DNA of 64,000 nt from the NCBI GenBank assembly GCA_028875335.1, contig JAPPEF010000338.1, forward strand, positions 20,760 through 84,759, given 5' to 3'. Shown here one piece after another: positions 40,503-50,543 of the stretch. The position numbers and the translations under genes are program-made. The first letter of the stretch is position 1. Each line of letters starts with the position of its first letter. This DNA is from Gemmatimonadota bacterium (GTDB taxonomy: Bacteria > Latescibacterota > UBA2968 > UBA8231). The notes under the pieces were generated by a model. It was not told where the DNA came from and did not search any database. It saw nothing but the letters and a program-made list of their open reading frames with translations.

Positions 40503-41690
40503 TCAATAGGCTACGGCTAGGGTGCGTATTACTTCCCCCTGTCCGGCATCGGCTCCCGCGTCAATGCGGCACACGTATACGCCCGGTGCCACTCGCTCAC
40601 CCGACGCATCCAATCCATCCCAATTAAACGACTGCAATACATCCCTACCAGACGGCATCAGCACCGCCACTTCCCGACCCGCCAAGTCGAAAATGCGCAC
40701 GCTCGGAGACGCATCCACCGCCTTGAACAGCGCAAAGCGTATCTGCACGTGGTCGTTGATACCGTCGCCGTTGGGCGAAAACACTGGCGGCACAACCTGC
40801 AAATCGCCGATCAATCGCTCGCTGCCGGGTAGATCCGGCAGAAATACCAAGTTCGCTTGCCGCTCAATAGCCTCCACCGACTGCCACAGACCAGGACGCG
40901 CCTCTTGCCCCAAGTCCGCGGCAAAGACCGTGGCATTACGCAGGACCTTCGTGGTAAACTCCACGGCTATCGAATCCGTCCGCACTACCTCCGGCAAATC
41001 TACGAACAGCAGCGAGTCCCCTTCCACGCGTACTCCACTCGGCTTGTGCGCCGCACCACCAATCCACAGTCGCACATCCGCTGCATCCACCGCACTCGGC
41101 GTGGAAAAGCGCAGTCGGTCAAAGCCCGAGTCGCCCTCAGCCGCACTCGTCCGCAGCACATACGTAAACCGCGTCGCTTCGTTGGGTACGGCATGGCGCG
41201 GCATAACTTGCCCAGCCGCCTGTGCGACCAACGCATCCTCAAAATCCAGTGCCAGCGCGTGCAACACCGGTGCGACAGCGGGGTCCTCCGTGGAGAGAAT
41301 CAACTCCAACTGAATAAAGCGGCGCGGCGTCTCCGACTTAAACGCCTCGCCGGAAAGCTGGTAGAAGTTGCTCCACGCGCCCCAATCGGCTCCCACGACG
41401 ACCGTAGTGTCGATGGGGCCGCGGATGACTTTGGGCAGGCTCCCGTAGCGCGTCTCGGTGACTTCCTCGCCCTTTTTGTCGTAGAACGTGTAGAGTTCTT
41501 GCAGGGTATTGCCCGACCGCGAGCGCACCTGCAACTGCGTCTGATCCGGCATCGTCGCCTCCCAGCGCAAGCGCTTGATGGCCTTGGCGCGACCATCGCC
41601 AGCGAGTTGGCCCAAGTCGATAAAATCCGAACGCAATACCACCTGCGCGGGATAGCCCGGAGAAAAGATCATAAACTCCATCGGATGCGA
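40503..41690 (-). repeat. Near-identical 3' half shared with the paralogue at 42889-44080
   Basis: The last roughly 390 codons of this gene and of the neighbouring paralogue agree closely at DNA level, including long identical stretches around 40690-40870 and 43090-43270. The 5' halves have diverged much more. The copies are direct repeats about 2.4 kb apart. This points to recent gene conversion or unequal recombination confined to the 3' half. Confidence 0.8.
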
Positions 41691-42872
41691 AAACCAACCT
41701 TGGTCCTCGTGGCCGTGCCAGAAGATGTAGCGAATCTTGCGCGGTTGAAAAAGATAGCGGATGTGGCGAATCCGCCGATCAGCTAGCAATGCCGCGTCAA
41801 TAGCGATGTCTTCGCGCAGCAGAAAAGTCAGGTCCAAATCCCCACCGGTAGTGAGCCGTCCGTCCGAGAACAGGATGTTGTAGCCGCGCCCGTGGTGCAG
41901 GCCTTCAAACAAAAAACTCGACGTGCCTTCACCCCGAGTTTTAAAATATATAAACATCTCGTCGATCCAGAACAGTGCACCCAAATCTACCTGCCACCAT
42001 AGCCCCCCCTCGCGCCAGCCGCCCTTGGTCCCTCCCGAGGTGAGAATATTGCCGAAGGTGTCCATATTGCCGTCGAACATGTTCTGTGGCTCGCGCGCCA
42101 GCAGGCCGTGTTCAAAGCGCCCACCTCTTGCCAAGGTTCCCAAGCTGACGTTGTCTCCCTGAGCAAGGACCTCAATTTCTGCCAGAGCTGCATCGCTGCT
42201 CTTTTCATCAGCGGTGATGCGGATCAGCCGCACCATCTGGAAATCCTGCTCGGCATCCAAATCAACGTCTCTATCTGCGTCGAGCACCCGCGTGGTATCC
42301 AGCGCACTGCCCAGCAGCGGAATCGCAATGCTAGTCTCAGTGTTGGGCTTAGTCGTCTGGAAAATCTTGCGATAGCGAAACACGTCGTCTTGGGCCTGGA
42401 TCCGGGCACCCTGAGTGATAAAGACGCTAAACTGCCGCAAAGGCCGAGCGTCCTCTTCGTCGGGGAATATCAGCTTGATCTCTCGCGCCAACACCGGCCG
42501 GCCCAAGTCGATATCGACCGACCAATCAACGAGTTGGTCTGCTATATCGGGCTGCCAATAGGTCGCTGGATCGCCATCAATGAGCTTGGGAGCGTCCGCC
42601 TCATTGCTACCGGCACGCCATATTCCTCCTTGGACCTCGCCGCGCTTCTTAGAAGGATGGGTGAAAAGGTGTACATCGAGGGTGGCATTGATCTGCTTGC
42701 GGAACTTCTTCAGCTTCAGCGAGCCGTCGTCTGCAAACTGGACGATGTCCACTGGGATATCCCAAGTCGCCCACGCCGCTGGAGTGTCGAAGCGGGCTTC
42801 CTCCGCTCGGCTCGCACCGCAGATGAACAGGCCCAAAAGCAAGCAGCAAACCTCGCGTTTTCTCTGCATCAT
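40503..42872 (-). CDS. Discoidin-like surface protein with gliding/FlgD-type C-terminal domain
   Basis: 789 residues, exported (CCLLLGLFICGASRA signal). Two F5/8 type C-like segments are seen: KLIDGDPATYWQP with VDIDLGRPVLAREIKLIF, and NMFDGNMDTFGNI with WWQVDLGALFWIDEMFIYF. A conserved module follows (RSRSGNTLQELYTFYDKKG, PKVIRGPIDTT, then WSNFYQLSGEAF) and a beta domain (TRFTYVLRTS). The final 90 residues start FSPNGDGINDHVQIRF and end in VAY, like FlgD or gliding-type export domains. The C-terminal half is nearly identical to the next gene upstream. The start may be the second ATG (42869), which has GGAG 7 nt before it. Carbohydrate or matrix binding is inferred. Confidence 0.8.
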   Translation of the reverse strand: MMQRKREVCCLLLGLFICGASRAEEARFDTPAAWATWDIPVDIVQFADDGSLKLKKFRKQINATLDVHLFTHPSKKRGEVQGGIWRAGSNEADAPKLIDGDPATYWQPDIADQLVDWSVDIDLGRPVLAREIKLIFPDEEDARPLRQFSVFITQGARIQAQDDVFRYRKIFQTTKPNTETSIAIPLLGSALDTTRVLDADRDVDLDAEQDFQMVRLIRITADEKSSDAALAEIEVLAQGDNVSLGTLARGGRFEHGLLAREPQNMFDGNMDTFGNILTSGGTKGGWREGGLWWQVDLGALFWIDEMFIYFKTRGEGTSSFLFEGLHHGRGYNILFSDGRLTTGGDLDLTFLLREDIAIDAALLADRRIRHIRYLFQPRKIRYIFWHGHEDQGWFSHPMEFMIFSPGYPAQVVLRSDFIDLGQLAGDGRAKAIKRLRWEATMPDQTQLQVRSRSGNTLQELYTFYDKKGEEVTETRYGSLPKVIRGPIDTTVVVGADWGAWSNFYQLSGEAFKSETPRRFIQLELILSTEDPAVAPVLHALALDFEDALVAQAAGQVMPRHAVPNEATRFTYVLRTSAAEGDSGFDRLRFSTPSAVDAADVRLWIGGAAHKPSGVRVEGDSLLFVDLPEVVRTDSIAVEFTTKVLRNATVFAADLGQEARPGLWQSVEAIERQANLVFLPDLPGSERLIGDLQVVPPVFSPNGDGINDHVQIRFALFKAVDASPSVRIFDLAGREVAVLMPSGRDVLQSFNWDGLDASGERVAPGVYVCRIDAGADAGQGEVIRTLAVAY

Positions 42873-42888
42873 ACTGCTCCAACCCGCC

Positions 42889-45237
42889 TCAATAGGCTAC
42901 GGCTACGGTGCGCACTACTTCCCCCTGTCCGGCATCGGCTCCCGCAGCAATGCGGCATACGTACACGCCCGGTGCCACCCACTCACCCGACGCATCCAAT
43001 CCATCCCAACTAAACGACTGCAACACATCCCCACCAGACGAAGTAAGAGCCGCCACCTCCCGACCCGCCAAGTCGAAAATGCGCACGCTCGGAGACGCAT
43101 CCACCGCCTTGAACAGCGCAAAGTGTATCTGCACGTGGTCGTTGATGCCATCGCCGTTGGGCGAAAACACCGACGGCACAACCTGTAAATCGCCGATCAA
43201 CTGCTCGCTGCCGGGTAGATCCGGCAGAAATACCAAGTTCGCTTGCCGCTCGGCCGCCTCTACCGACTGCCACAGATCGGGACGTGCTTCTTGCCCTAAG
43301 TCCGCAGCAAAAACCGTGGCGTTGCGCAGTACCTTAGTGGTGAATTCCACGGCTATCGAATCCGTCCGCACCGTCTCCGGCAAATCGACGAACAGTAGCG
43401 AATCCCCCACTACCCGCACGGCACTCGGCTCGTGCGCCGCACCACCAATCCACAGCCGCACATCTGTTGCATCCACAGTACTCGGCGTGGAAAAGCGCAG
43501 CCGGTCAAACCCTGAGTCTCCCTCCGTTGCGCTCGTCCGCAGCGCATACGTAAACCGCGTCGCCTCGTTGGGTACGACATAGCGCGGTGCAACCTGTCCA
43601 GCCGCCTGCGAGACCAGCGCATCCTCAAAATCCAGCGCCAACGCGTGTAGCACCGGTGCGACAGCGGGATCCTCCGTGGAGAGAATCAACTCCAATTGGA
43701 TAAAGCGGCGCGGCGTCTCCGACTTAAACGCCTCGCCGGAAAGCTGGTAGAAGTTGCTCCATGGGCCCCAATCGGCTCCCACGACGACCGTGGTGTCAAT
43801 GGGGCCGCGGATAACTTTGGGCAGGCTCCCGTAGCGCGTCTCGGTGACTTCCTCGCCTTTTTTATCGTAGAAGGTGTAAAATTCTTGCAGGGTATTGCCC
43901 GACCGCGAGCGCACCTGTAACCGCGTCTGATCCGGCATCGTCGCCTCCCAGCGCAAGTGCTTGATGGCTTTGGCGCGACCATCGCCAGCGAGTTGGCCGA
44001 GGTTGATAAAGTCCGAGAGCAACACCACCTGCGCGGGGTAGCCCGGCGAGAACAGCATCAGTTCCATAGGATGTGAAAACCAGCCGGTATCGGTCAGCGA
44101 ATGCCAGAATAAGTAGCGGATCTTGCGCGGAGCAAACGCATAGCGATGGTGGCGCAAGTTCCACTCCGCGCCGACTGGCCTTGGCTCGAAGATCAGTGGC
44201 GTGTAGTCGATGTCGCCAGCAATGGTGCGCCGCCCATCGGAAAAGAGAATTTGGTAGCCGCTGCCAGCCTGCAATCCCTCGAATAGGAAGCTCGACAGGC
44301 CCTCGCCGCGATCTTGCCAGTAGATGAATGCCTCGTCGAGCCAGAACAGCGCCCCTAAATCCACCGACCACCACACCCCACTCTCGCGCCAGCCGCCCTT
44401 GCTCTGGACGGTGAATATATTGCCGTACGTATCGGTGATGCCGTCGAACATATTCTGCGGCTCGCGCGCCAAAAGTCCATTGTCGAAGCTGCCGCCGCGC
44501 GCCAAAACCCCGAGACTTATGTTGTCGCCTGCGGCGACCACCTCCACTTCGGCCAAAGCTGCATCCGCACTTTTTTCGTCGGCGCGCACGCGCACAAAGC
44601 GCACCATGCGGAAGGTATTTAGCGCGGTTGGGTCCAGCCCGAGGTTTTCGTCGATGACCCGCGTTACGTCGCGCTCGCCGACTAGATCAATATCGACGAC
44701 CTGCTCTTGGTTGGGCTGGGTTGTCTGAAAGGCTTGGTTGAATTTGAAGACGTCATCCGTGGATTGGATGCGCGCACCGTTGGCCGTGAAAACGCTGAAT
44801 TGCCGCAAAGGACGCGCTCCTGCGCGGTCGGGAAACACCAAGCGAATGCGCTCGGCTAGCACGGGCCGCCCCAAGTCAATGGTCACCACCCAATCGACCA
44901 AATCGTCGGCTTGGCTAGGCCGCCACACCGTCTCCAGATCGCCGTCCATGATGCGTCGGGCCGCCGTCGGATTGGAGCCGGCCTGCCAGATTCCCCCTTG
45001 GACCTTGCCACGAGTCTGGGTAGGCTGGGTGAAAAGATGGGCATCGAGGGTGGCGTTGATCTCCTTGCGGAATTTCCTCAGTTCCAGCGGGCCGTCGTCT
45101 GCAAACTGGACGATATCAACCGGAACCTCCCAAGTCGCCCACTCGGCCGGGGAGTCAAAGCGGATTTCTTCGGCATGGCTAACACCGCAGATGAACAGGG
45201 CCGTGAGCACGCAGCAAATCCCGCGTCTCTCGATCAT
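42889..45237 (-). CDS. Discoidin-like surface protein with gliding/FlgD-type C-terminal domain (paralogue)
   Basis: About 782 residues with the same layout as the adjacent paralogue: signal ICCVLTALFICGVSHA, F5/8 type C-like RIMDGDLETVWRPSQADDLV and MFDGITDTYGNIFT with WWSVDLGALFWLDEAFIYW, the FYTFYDKKGEEVTE/WSNFYQLSGE module and the terminal FSPNGDGINDHVQIHF domain ending in VAY. ATG at 45237 is chosen by alignment to the paralogue (MIERRG against MQRKRE); an in-frame ATG at 45285 would give an unlikely long N-terminus. Its stop is 16 nt before the next start. Confidence 0.8.
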   Translation of the reverse strand: MIERRGICCVLTALFICGVSHAEEIRFDSPAEWATWEVPVDIVQFADDGPLELRKFRKEINATLDAHLFTQPTQTRGKVQGGIWQAGSNPTAARRIMDGDLETVWRPSQADDLVDWVVTIDLGRPVLAERIRLVFPDRAGARPLRQFSVFTANGARIQSTDDVFKFNQAFQTTQPNQEQVVDIDLVGERDVTRVIDENLGLDPTALNTFRMVRFVRVRADEKSADAALAEVEVVAAGDNISLGVLARGGSFDNGLLAREPQNMFDGITDTYGNIFTVQSKGGWRESGVWWSVDLGALFWLDEAFIYWQDRGEGLSSFLFEGLQAGSGYQILFSDGRRTIAGDIDYTPLIFEPRPVGAEWNLRHHRYAFAPRKIRYLFWHSLTDTGWFSHPMELMLFSPGYPAQVVLLSDFINLGQLAGDGRAKAIKHLRWEATMPDQTRLQVRSRSGNTLQEFYTFYDKKGEEVTETRYGSLPKVIRGPIDTTVVVGADWGPWSNFYQLSGEAFKSETPRRFIQLELILSTEDPAVAPVLHALALDFEDALVSQAAGQVAPRYVVPNEATRFTYALRTSATEGDSGFDRLRFSTPSTVDATDVRLWIGGAAHEPSAVRVVGDSLLFVDLPETVRTDSIAVEFTTKVLRNATVFAADLGQEARPDLWQSVEAAERQANLVFLPDLPGSEQLIGDLQVVPSVFSPNGDGINDHVQIHFALFKAVDASPSVRIFDLAGREVAALTSSGGDVLQSFSWDGLDASGEWVAPGVYVCRIAAGADAGQGEVVRTVAVAY

Positions 45238-45294
45238 GCATGCTACTGCAAGCCCCGTTGATATTGAAGTAAAACTTCCCATCACCAGAAGGTT

Positions 45295-45957
45295 TTACAG
45301 TTCCAACGACCTCATGAATTCTACGACAGTCTCACCCGTCTGCTGTGCGACCTCATCGAGTAGGTCATCCACAGTGTACACGCCGGCTGCCTCGGGTTTT
45401 TCCACCTGCCCGATCAGAACATGCGTCGCTTCCACCTCGTTGGTTGCCAAGCGCCTTATTTCTAGCTCCAAGTGCATGTGGCCGTGGCCCGCCCGATGGT
45501 TCATAGTGATTACTTGGGACGGGGTTATTTTTTGCCAGAAATGGAGGTCTGTTACCACAAATGAGACCGCGAACTCAGGCGATACATTTTTGTTCGCAAA
45601 GGCATCTCCTTGACTTTGCAATTCCCTGATGATACGGGGGATGATCTCCAGATGGAGGTCTGTCACCTGCGATCGGAGATAGCTTTTATTAACAGTGCCG
45701 AAAAAGGCGAATAGACCAGAATTTTCCATAGGCACGGATTGGGCCCGCTCTATCGTCCTTTCAACTTCGGCCTGATATGCACTGCGGCCCCGTATCAGCA
45801 AAGGCCCGACCTGTCCCTCGGTAATGCTGGGAGGAATCGCTGATACCCCACGCTCAGATAAGTTCAACTGGCGCTTGGTGGTCATGCCCGATCCTTGGGC
45901 GCAAGCTGTGAGGATGGTGAATACAACTAGCGAGGAAATTCTCACAATGTTCAACAT
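45295..45957 (-). CDS. Putative lipoprotein of unknown function
   Basis: About 220 residues. The signal sequence ends in lipobox LTAC (Cys19 from ATG 45957), followed by AQGSG. The body has alternating helices and strands (LLIRGRSAYQAEVERTIERA, FAVSFVVTDLHFWQ, HMHLELEIRRLATNEVEAT) and resembles small outer-membrane-associated lipoproteins, but no family is recognised. GGAG lies 10 nt before the ATG. It interrupts the run of surface-protein paralogues and differs from its neighbours in lacking their C-terminal domain. Confidence 0.65.
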   Translation of the reverse strand: MLNIVRISSLVVFTILTACAQGSGMTTKRQLNLSERGVSAIPPSITEGQVGPLLIRGRSAYQAEVERTIERAQSVPMENSGLFAFFGTVNKSYLRSQVTDLHLEIIPRIIRELQSQGDAFANKNVSPEFAVSFVVTDLHFWQKITPSQVITMNHRAGHGHMHLELEIRRLATNEVEATHVLIGQVEKPEAAGVYTVDDLLDEVAQQTGETVVEFMRSLEL

Positions 45958-45992
45958 GGCAAGCAAACTCCATCGGGCCGTTGCAGATTCGT

Positions 45993-48449
45993 TCAGTACG
46001 CCACCTCGACGACGCGCAGCTCAATGGCGTCGCCTGAGTCTGCGTTTACGTCTATGCGCCAGAGATAGATGCCCGGGGGCACAGTGGCACCGCCCGCATC
46101 TTGACCATTCCACGTAAAGCGGCGGGTCGGCCCCTCTGTGACCGGCGTCAATTGGGCCACGGGCCGGCCGACCAAGTCACTCACCTCGACTATGGGCACC
46201 GCATCTTGGGCCTTGAAGACGACAAAGCTCAACTCCACAGCGTCGTTGACCCCATCGCCATTGGGAGTGAGCACCCGGCTCGAAAGCTGCAAGTCGCCAA
46301 TCAAGCGGTCGCTGTCGGCCAGTTCAGGTAGAAGTACCACGTTAGATCGGCGTTCGGCCGGCTCGACGTCTTGCCACAGGCCCGGCGCGTCGCTCAGACC
46401 CAGATCGGCATCTACGACCGCGGCGTTCCGCACCAGCCGAGTGGTGAAAGCGACCTGCACGGAGTCGCCTTGGACCACCTCCGGCAAGTTGATCAGCAGC
46501 GAATCCGCGGCAATGTCCATAGCCGTCGGCGCAACCACCTGACCAGCGACCGTTACCTCGACTTCATCGACCCGTACCAAGTCGGGCACGACCAAGCGCA
46601 GGCGGTCAAAACCCTTGTTATCCGCGGTCACGGAGGGCCACAGCATATAGGTGAAACGGGTATCCTCGTTGGGCTTAGCTTGGCGCGGCAGAATCGACCC
46701 GTGCGCCTCGTTGACCAGCGCATCGACGAATTCCAACTCGACCGAGCGCACCATAGGAGCCACCGCTGGGTCTTCCGTGCTCATAACCAACTCTAACTGC
46801 ACGAATTTGCGCGGCGAGTCCGACTTAAAAGGCTCGCCCGACAGCTTGTACACGTTGCTCCACTCGCTCCAAGCCTCCCCGACAACGACCGAGGTATCCA
46901 CTCGGCCCCGCAGTACCTTGGGCGAGCTGTTCCACTTCTCCTCAGTTACTACCTCGCCGATCTTGTTGTGAAAGGTGTACACCTCGCCCATCTCGTTGCC
47001 CGAGCGGGAACGCAGTTCGATCTGAGTATTGGGCGGCAGGTCAGCGTCGTAGTGGATGGCCTTGATCACCTTGGGCTGCCCATCGCCAGCGAGCGCGCTC
47101 AGATCTAAAAAATTGGATTGGATCACGACTTCGGCCGGGTGGCCTGGGGAGAACATCTGTAGCTCCATGGGATGGGCGCGCCAGCCCAAGTCGTGCAGGG
47201 CCAGCCAGAAGATGTGCCGCACCTTGCGCGGATTGAACAAATAGCGGTAGTGGCGCTTGTATTTCTCGCGCTCGTTGGCCCATTCCGGTTCAAAAATCCA
47301 CGTATCAAAGTCAATTTCACCGGTCAAGGTCTTGGTGCCGTCGGAAGAAAAAAAGGTGTAGCCCGTGCCGGCGTTGTTGGTGCCCAAGCGAAAGTCGGCG
47401 AGGCGCTCGCCGGCCTTTTGCCAATAGACGAACGCATCGTCAATCCAATAGGTCGCTCCCAGATCTACCTGCCACCACAAGCCCCCTTCAAGGGCCGTGC
47501 CACGCGACTCGGTAAACTGCTGATGCACCTCGATGACCCCGTACGTATTGAGGTTGCCGTCGAGCCAAAAGAAGGGGTCGGTCGCCCGCGATCCATTGAT
47601 GTACGTGCCGCCCTTTGCCTCGACCCCAAGGCTGATGTTGTCGCCAACGGTAATGACTTCGATTTCGGCAAGCGCGCCATCGAGTTGGTGCTCATCGACG
47701 AGGAAGCGGATGAACTGGATCATTTGCCACCTAGAGTTAGCGGCCACCCGCGAATCCGCTTGGCTGGTAGCCACTACCTTGTTGCGGCCCCCCGTGGTGG
47801 CGGTATTGGCGTCACCGGTAAACTCCGGAGCGGTAAAGTCCGCGCTGCCTCCGGTGCCGCTTAGTTGTTCTACAGCGCGGGTGGTATCCTCCACAGCCGG
47901 CTTGAACCCAAAGCTGACATACGTATCCAAGTTGGGCTTGGTCGTGCGATAGATTGGCGCGAAGCGATATACGTCCTCTAAGGCCGCTACGTGGGCACCT
48001 GTAGAAGCGAAAACGCTGAACTGGCGAAAGGGCTTGGCCCCCTCTTCATCGGGGAAGTGGAGGCGGATCTCTTTGGCCAGTACCGCGCGACCCAAGTCGA
48101 TTTGCACGATCCACTTGTCGAGCGGGTCGCCGCCGGCTGGCTGCCAAAAGGTGGCTGCATCCCCGTCTATGATCCGGGGAGCGGTGTTGGGGTTACTCAG
48201 CGCAGACCAGATGCCGCCGGGCACATCCCCGCGCTCATTGGTCGGGTGGACGAAAAGATGGGCATCGAGCGCGGCGTTGATGTCCTTGCGGAACTTGATC
48301 AGCCCCAAGTGCCCCTCCGGCGTGAAGATGTTTAACTGGGGCTTGAGCGACCAGTTGGCCTCCCAGGCCTCTTGGCTGTCGAAGGTGAGAAACTCGGCGC
48401 GGGCGTGGCAGGCGAGTATCAGCGCTAAGGCGATGGCACGGTTGTACAT
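45993..48449 (-). CDS. Discoidin-like surface protein with gliding/FlgD-type C-terminal domain (paralogue)
   Basis: About 818 residues. Signal AIALALILACHARA is followed by RIIDGDAATFWQPAGG with IVQIDLGRAVLAKEIRLHF, a linker, then FFWLDGNLNTYGVIEVHQ with WWQVDLGATYWIDDAFVYW. The VYTFHNKIGEVVTEEKW/PKVLRGRVDTS module sits near residue 488, and the last domain starts LTPNGDGVNDAVELSF near 726 and ends VVEVAY. It is more diverged than the 40-45 kb pair. ATG 48449 has AAGGA 7-8 nt upstream. Its inserted module most resembles the one in the dehydrogenase at 31356. Confidence 0.8.
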   Translation of the reverse strand: MYNRAIALALILACHARAEFLTFDSQEAWEANWSLKPQLNIFTPEGHLGLIKFRKDINAALDAHLFVHPTNERGDVPGGIWSALSNPNTAPRIIDGDAATFWQPAGGDPLDKWIVQIDLGRAVLAKEIRLHFPDEEGAKPFRQFSVFASTGAHVAALEDVYRFAPIYRTTKPNLDTYVSFGFKPAVEDTTRAVEQLSGTGGSADFTAPEFTGDANTATTGGRNKVVATSQADSRVAANSRWQMIQFIRFLVDEHQLDGALAEIEVITVGDNISLGVEAKGGTYINGSRATDPFFWLDGNLNTYGVIEVHQQFTESRGTALEGGLWWQVDLGATYWIDDAFVYWQKAGERLADFRLGTNNAGTGYTFFSSDGTKTLTGEIDFDTWIFEPEWANEREKYKRHYRYLFNPRKVRHIFWLALHDLGWRAHPMELQMFSPGHPAEVVIQSNFLDLSALAGDGQPKVIKAIHYDADLPPNTQIELRSRSGNEMGEVYTFHNKIGEVVTEEKWNSSPKVLRGRVDTSVVVGEAWSEWSNVYKLSGEPFKSDSPRKFVQLELVMSTEDPAVAPMVRSVELEFVDALVNEAHGSILPRQAKPNEDTRFTYMLWPSVTADNKGFDRLRLVVPDLVRVDEVEVTVAGQVVAPTAMDIAADSLLINLPEVVQGDSVQVAFTTRLVRNAAVVDADLGLSDAPGLWQDVEPAERRSNVVLLPELADSDRLIGDLQLSSRVLTPNGDGVNDAVELSFVVFKAQDAVPIVEVSDLVGRPVAQLTPVTEGPTRRFTWNGQDAGGATVPPGIYLWRIDVNADSGDAIELRVVEVAY

Positions 48450-48460
48450 GAGTGCTTCCT

Positions 48461-50506
48461 TCAATAAGCGATGTTAATAGGCCGCAGTTGTAGGGCGCTC
48501 TTGTCTTCGGCCTCGACTCCGATGCCCAAAAGATAAAGGCCCGGGGCGAGCGTCTCACCCCGTTGGTCGCGGCCATCCCAGTGCAATTGCTGGGGGCCGG
48601 ACCCCTGCTGACCGCGCTGGACTTGAGCCACCCGGCGACCGTCCAGCGAAAACACTTGCAACTGCACTGGCACCGATTGTGGCAGGGCGAAGAGCGAGTA
48701 GGAAATGACCAACTCGTCATTGACTCCGTCGCCGTTAGGAGTGACCACGCCGCTGGAAAAGCGCACATCCTGCACTAACTGCGGATTGGTCGCGCTTGCA
48801 GCCAAGACTCGCAGGCTATTGGTGCCGATCGCATCGCTGACGTCCCCGCTTTCGACAGGCTGCGGCAACTCGGTACCACCGGAGTTAAAGACCTCGCCTT
48901 CAAAGGTGCGCGCAAAGTCGAAGACTTCGGCGGCAAAGGTCACCCGCAAGTTCGGATTGTAGGCACCGCTTATGCGCTGCGGCAACTGCACCACAAAGCC
49001 GTCGTCCACAACCTCTACCCCAGCTGGATCGGTTGCGATCCCATCCACTTCCAGCCCCTTGAACTCGGTTTGGGTGCTGCCGGTGCTAATCCGCAGGGCG
49101 TCAAAACCCGTCTCACCAGCCGCGAATTCCGCCTTGATGTCGTAGGTAAAATCCGTCATCTCGCCCAAGGCCACCTCGGCCACGCCGCGCGCCGGGTTGG
49201 GCTGACCGAGTTCGGCCACCTCAGCTACGACGCGGCTGGCGAGGATTGGCGAGGTCTCAATCCATAGGGAATCGAGGCGCACGAATTCGTCGAACCGCTC
49301 GCTGTGCAGCACCACCTTAATTTGCAGATGGGACCCCCGATTGAGGTTGAGAGGCCGGTCGGACTCAGTGGTCGGAAAAGACCAGAACGTCCAGTTTTGT
49401 TGGTCGTACTCAATGCCGGCGCGGAGCCCCGGCTTGGGCCGAGTGGAAAGGGTCAGAGTGCCGCCCAACCCATCGGCATTCGTAACGGCCGCGCTCTGGT
49501 TTTTCAGCACGCCCTGATAGCGTTTTTGCTCGACGACGACGCGCGTCCCCATATCCGTAAACTCGTAGTAGACATCTGGATCCGCATCGACCCCGGTGCG
49601 CGCTTCGACCTCGATCTGCACGTTGGCGTCCGGAGCTTCCTCGGCCACGCCGTCGACTAGGCGCATGGGCGTGGCCTTCCAAAACAGCCGACCGAAGTTG
49701 ACAACCGTGCCGAGGTCAAAAATGACCGTCTTGTACGTGGCCCGCTTGGGGATTCCCTCTCCCCAGAGGAAAAACTCGGCCACCGTCCCCTTGCGCGCCG
49801 TGCCCGAATGCCCAGACGACTGATTCGTCGCCTCGTCGAGGATCGAATTCTTGCGCTTATAGCGCACGTAGCGCACGTATTGCAAGGGAAAATCAGCCGC
49901 GATCTTGGGGACGACATTTTCGCGCGCCTCGACGATAACTTCCCCGATGGGGTTGGACGTGTTCAGCACGTCGTTGTTGGTGTCTGGGGCGATCGACACC
50001 TCAAAGGCCGGGATGGCGTCTTCCTCTAGCGGGGTCCCGTCCGAGCGGAAAAATCCCTTGTCCGGCGTGCTCATAGCAAAGCGGAACAACGGCACCGGCA
50101 CCCCCAAATCAATGGTGTAGTACTCGCTGTTAATGCTATTGCTGGTCACCGGATTGTACGTCTTGCCGCTGCCGTCGATGAGGTTGAGCGCGTTGTCAAC
50201 CGTCGATGAGGTGCCGGCCTGGCCCTTCCAAGCGCGAGGCCGCTCGCCATCGACAAAACCCAACTCGTCCGGGTTCTTTTTCGGCGACCAATTTTCGAGC
50301 AAGGGGAAGACCGTCGTATCCGCGCTGACCAGCACCGGCTGGATTGAGTTATTCGGCCCGGTAAAGTCAATCATTACCTGGGCCGAGTCGCTAGCGGCCC
50401 ACCGAAGGCCACTCCCTCCGATCTGCCACAAAGAAATGTCCGCCGCCGCCGCCGTAGCCGATGCTGCGACGAGAAACCAAAGCCACAAATTCGCTAGACG
50501 TTTCAT
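48461..50506 (-). CDS. Surface protein with gliding/FlgD-type C-terminal domain (diverged paralogue)
   Basis: About 681 residues. Signal LANLWLWFLVAASATAAAA. The N-terminal half carries a single discoidin-like jelly-roll segment (YYTIDLGVPVPLFRFAMS). Near residue 313 is a diverged copy of the family module (VYYEFTDMGTRVVVEQKRYQ). The terminal domain starts VTPNGDGVNDELVISYSLF near 588 and ends INIAY. ATG 50506 follows GGGAGAAGAAG. A possible -10 box TATACT lies at 50532-50537 on the minus strand, within a 10-bp palindrome, so a promoter may exist between this gene and the parvulin gene. Confidence 0.78.
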   Translation of the reverse strand: MKRLANLWLWFLVAASATAAAADISLWQIGGSGLRWAASDSAQVMIDFTGPNNSIQPVLVSADTTVFPLLENWSPKKNPDELGFVDGERPRAWKGQAGTSSTVDNALNLIDGSGKTYNPVTSNSINSEYYTIDLGVPVPLFRFAMSTPDKGFFRSDGTPLEEDAIPAFEVSIAPDTNNDVLNTSNPIGEVIVEARENVVPKIAADFPLQYVRYVRYKRKNSILDEATNQSSGHSGTARKGTVAEFFLWGEGIPKRATYKTVIFDLGTVVNFGRLFWKATPMRLVDGVAEEAPDANVQIEVEARTGVDADPDVYYEFTDMGTRVVVEQKRYQGVLKNQSAAVTNADGLGGTLTLSTRPKPGLRAGIEYDQQNWTFWSFPTTESDRPLNLNRGSHLQIKVVLHSERFDEFVRLDSLWIETSPILASRVVAEVAELGQPNPARGVAEVALGEMTDFTYDIKAEFAAGETGFDALRISTGSTQTEFKGLEVDGIATDPAGVEVVDDGFVVQLPQRISGAYNPNLRVTFAAEVFDFARTFEGEVFNSGGTELPQPVESGDVSDAIGTNSLRVLAASATNPQLVQDVRFSSGVVTPNGDGVNDELVISYSLFALPQSVPVQLQVFSLDGRRVAQVQRGQQGSGPQQLHWDGRDQRGETLAPGLYLLGIGVEAEDKSALQLRPINIAY

Positions 50507-50543
50507 AACTTCTTCTCCCGCTAGACTATATAGTATAAAAAAT

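Noticed and set aside
42108..43013. A 301-codon plus-strand frame opposite the surface-protein genes
   Set aside because: It is antisense to two well-supported paralogues and follows their codon structure; no family pattern or ribosome site is seen.
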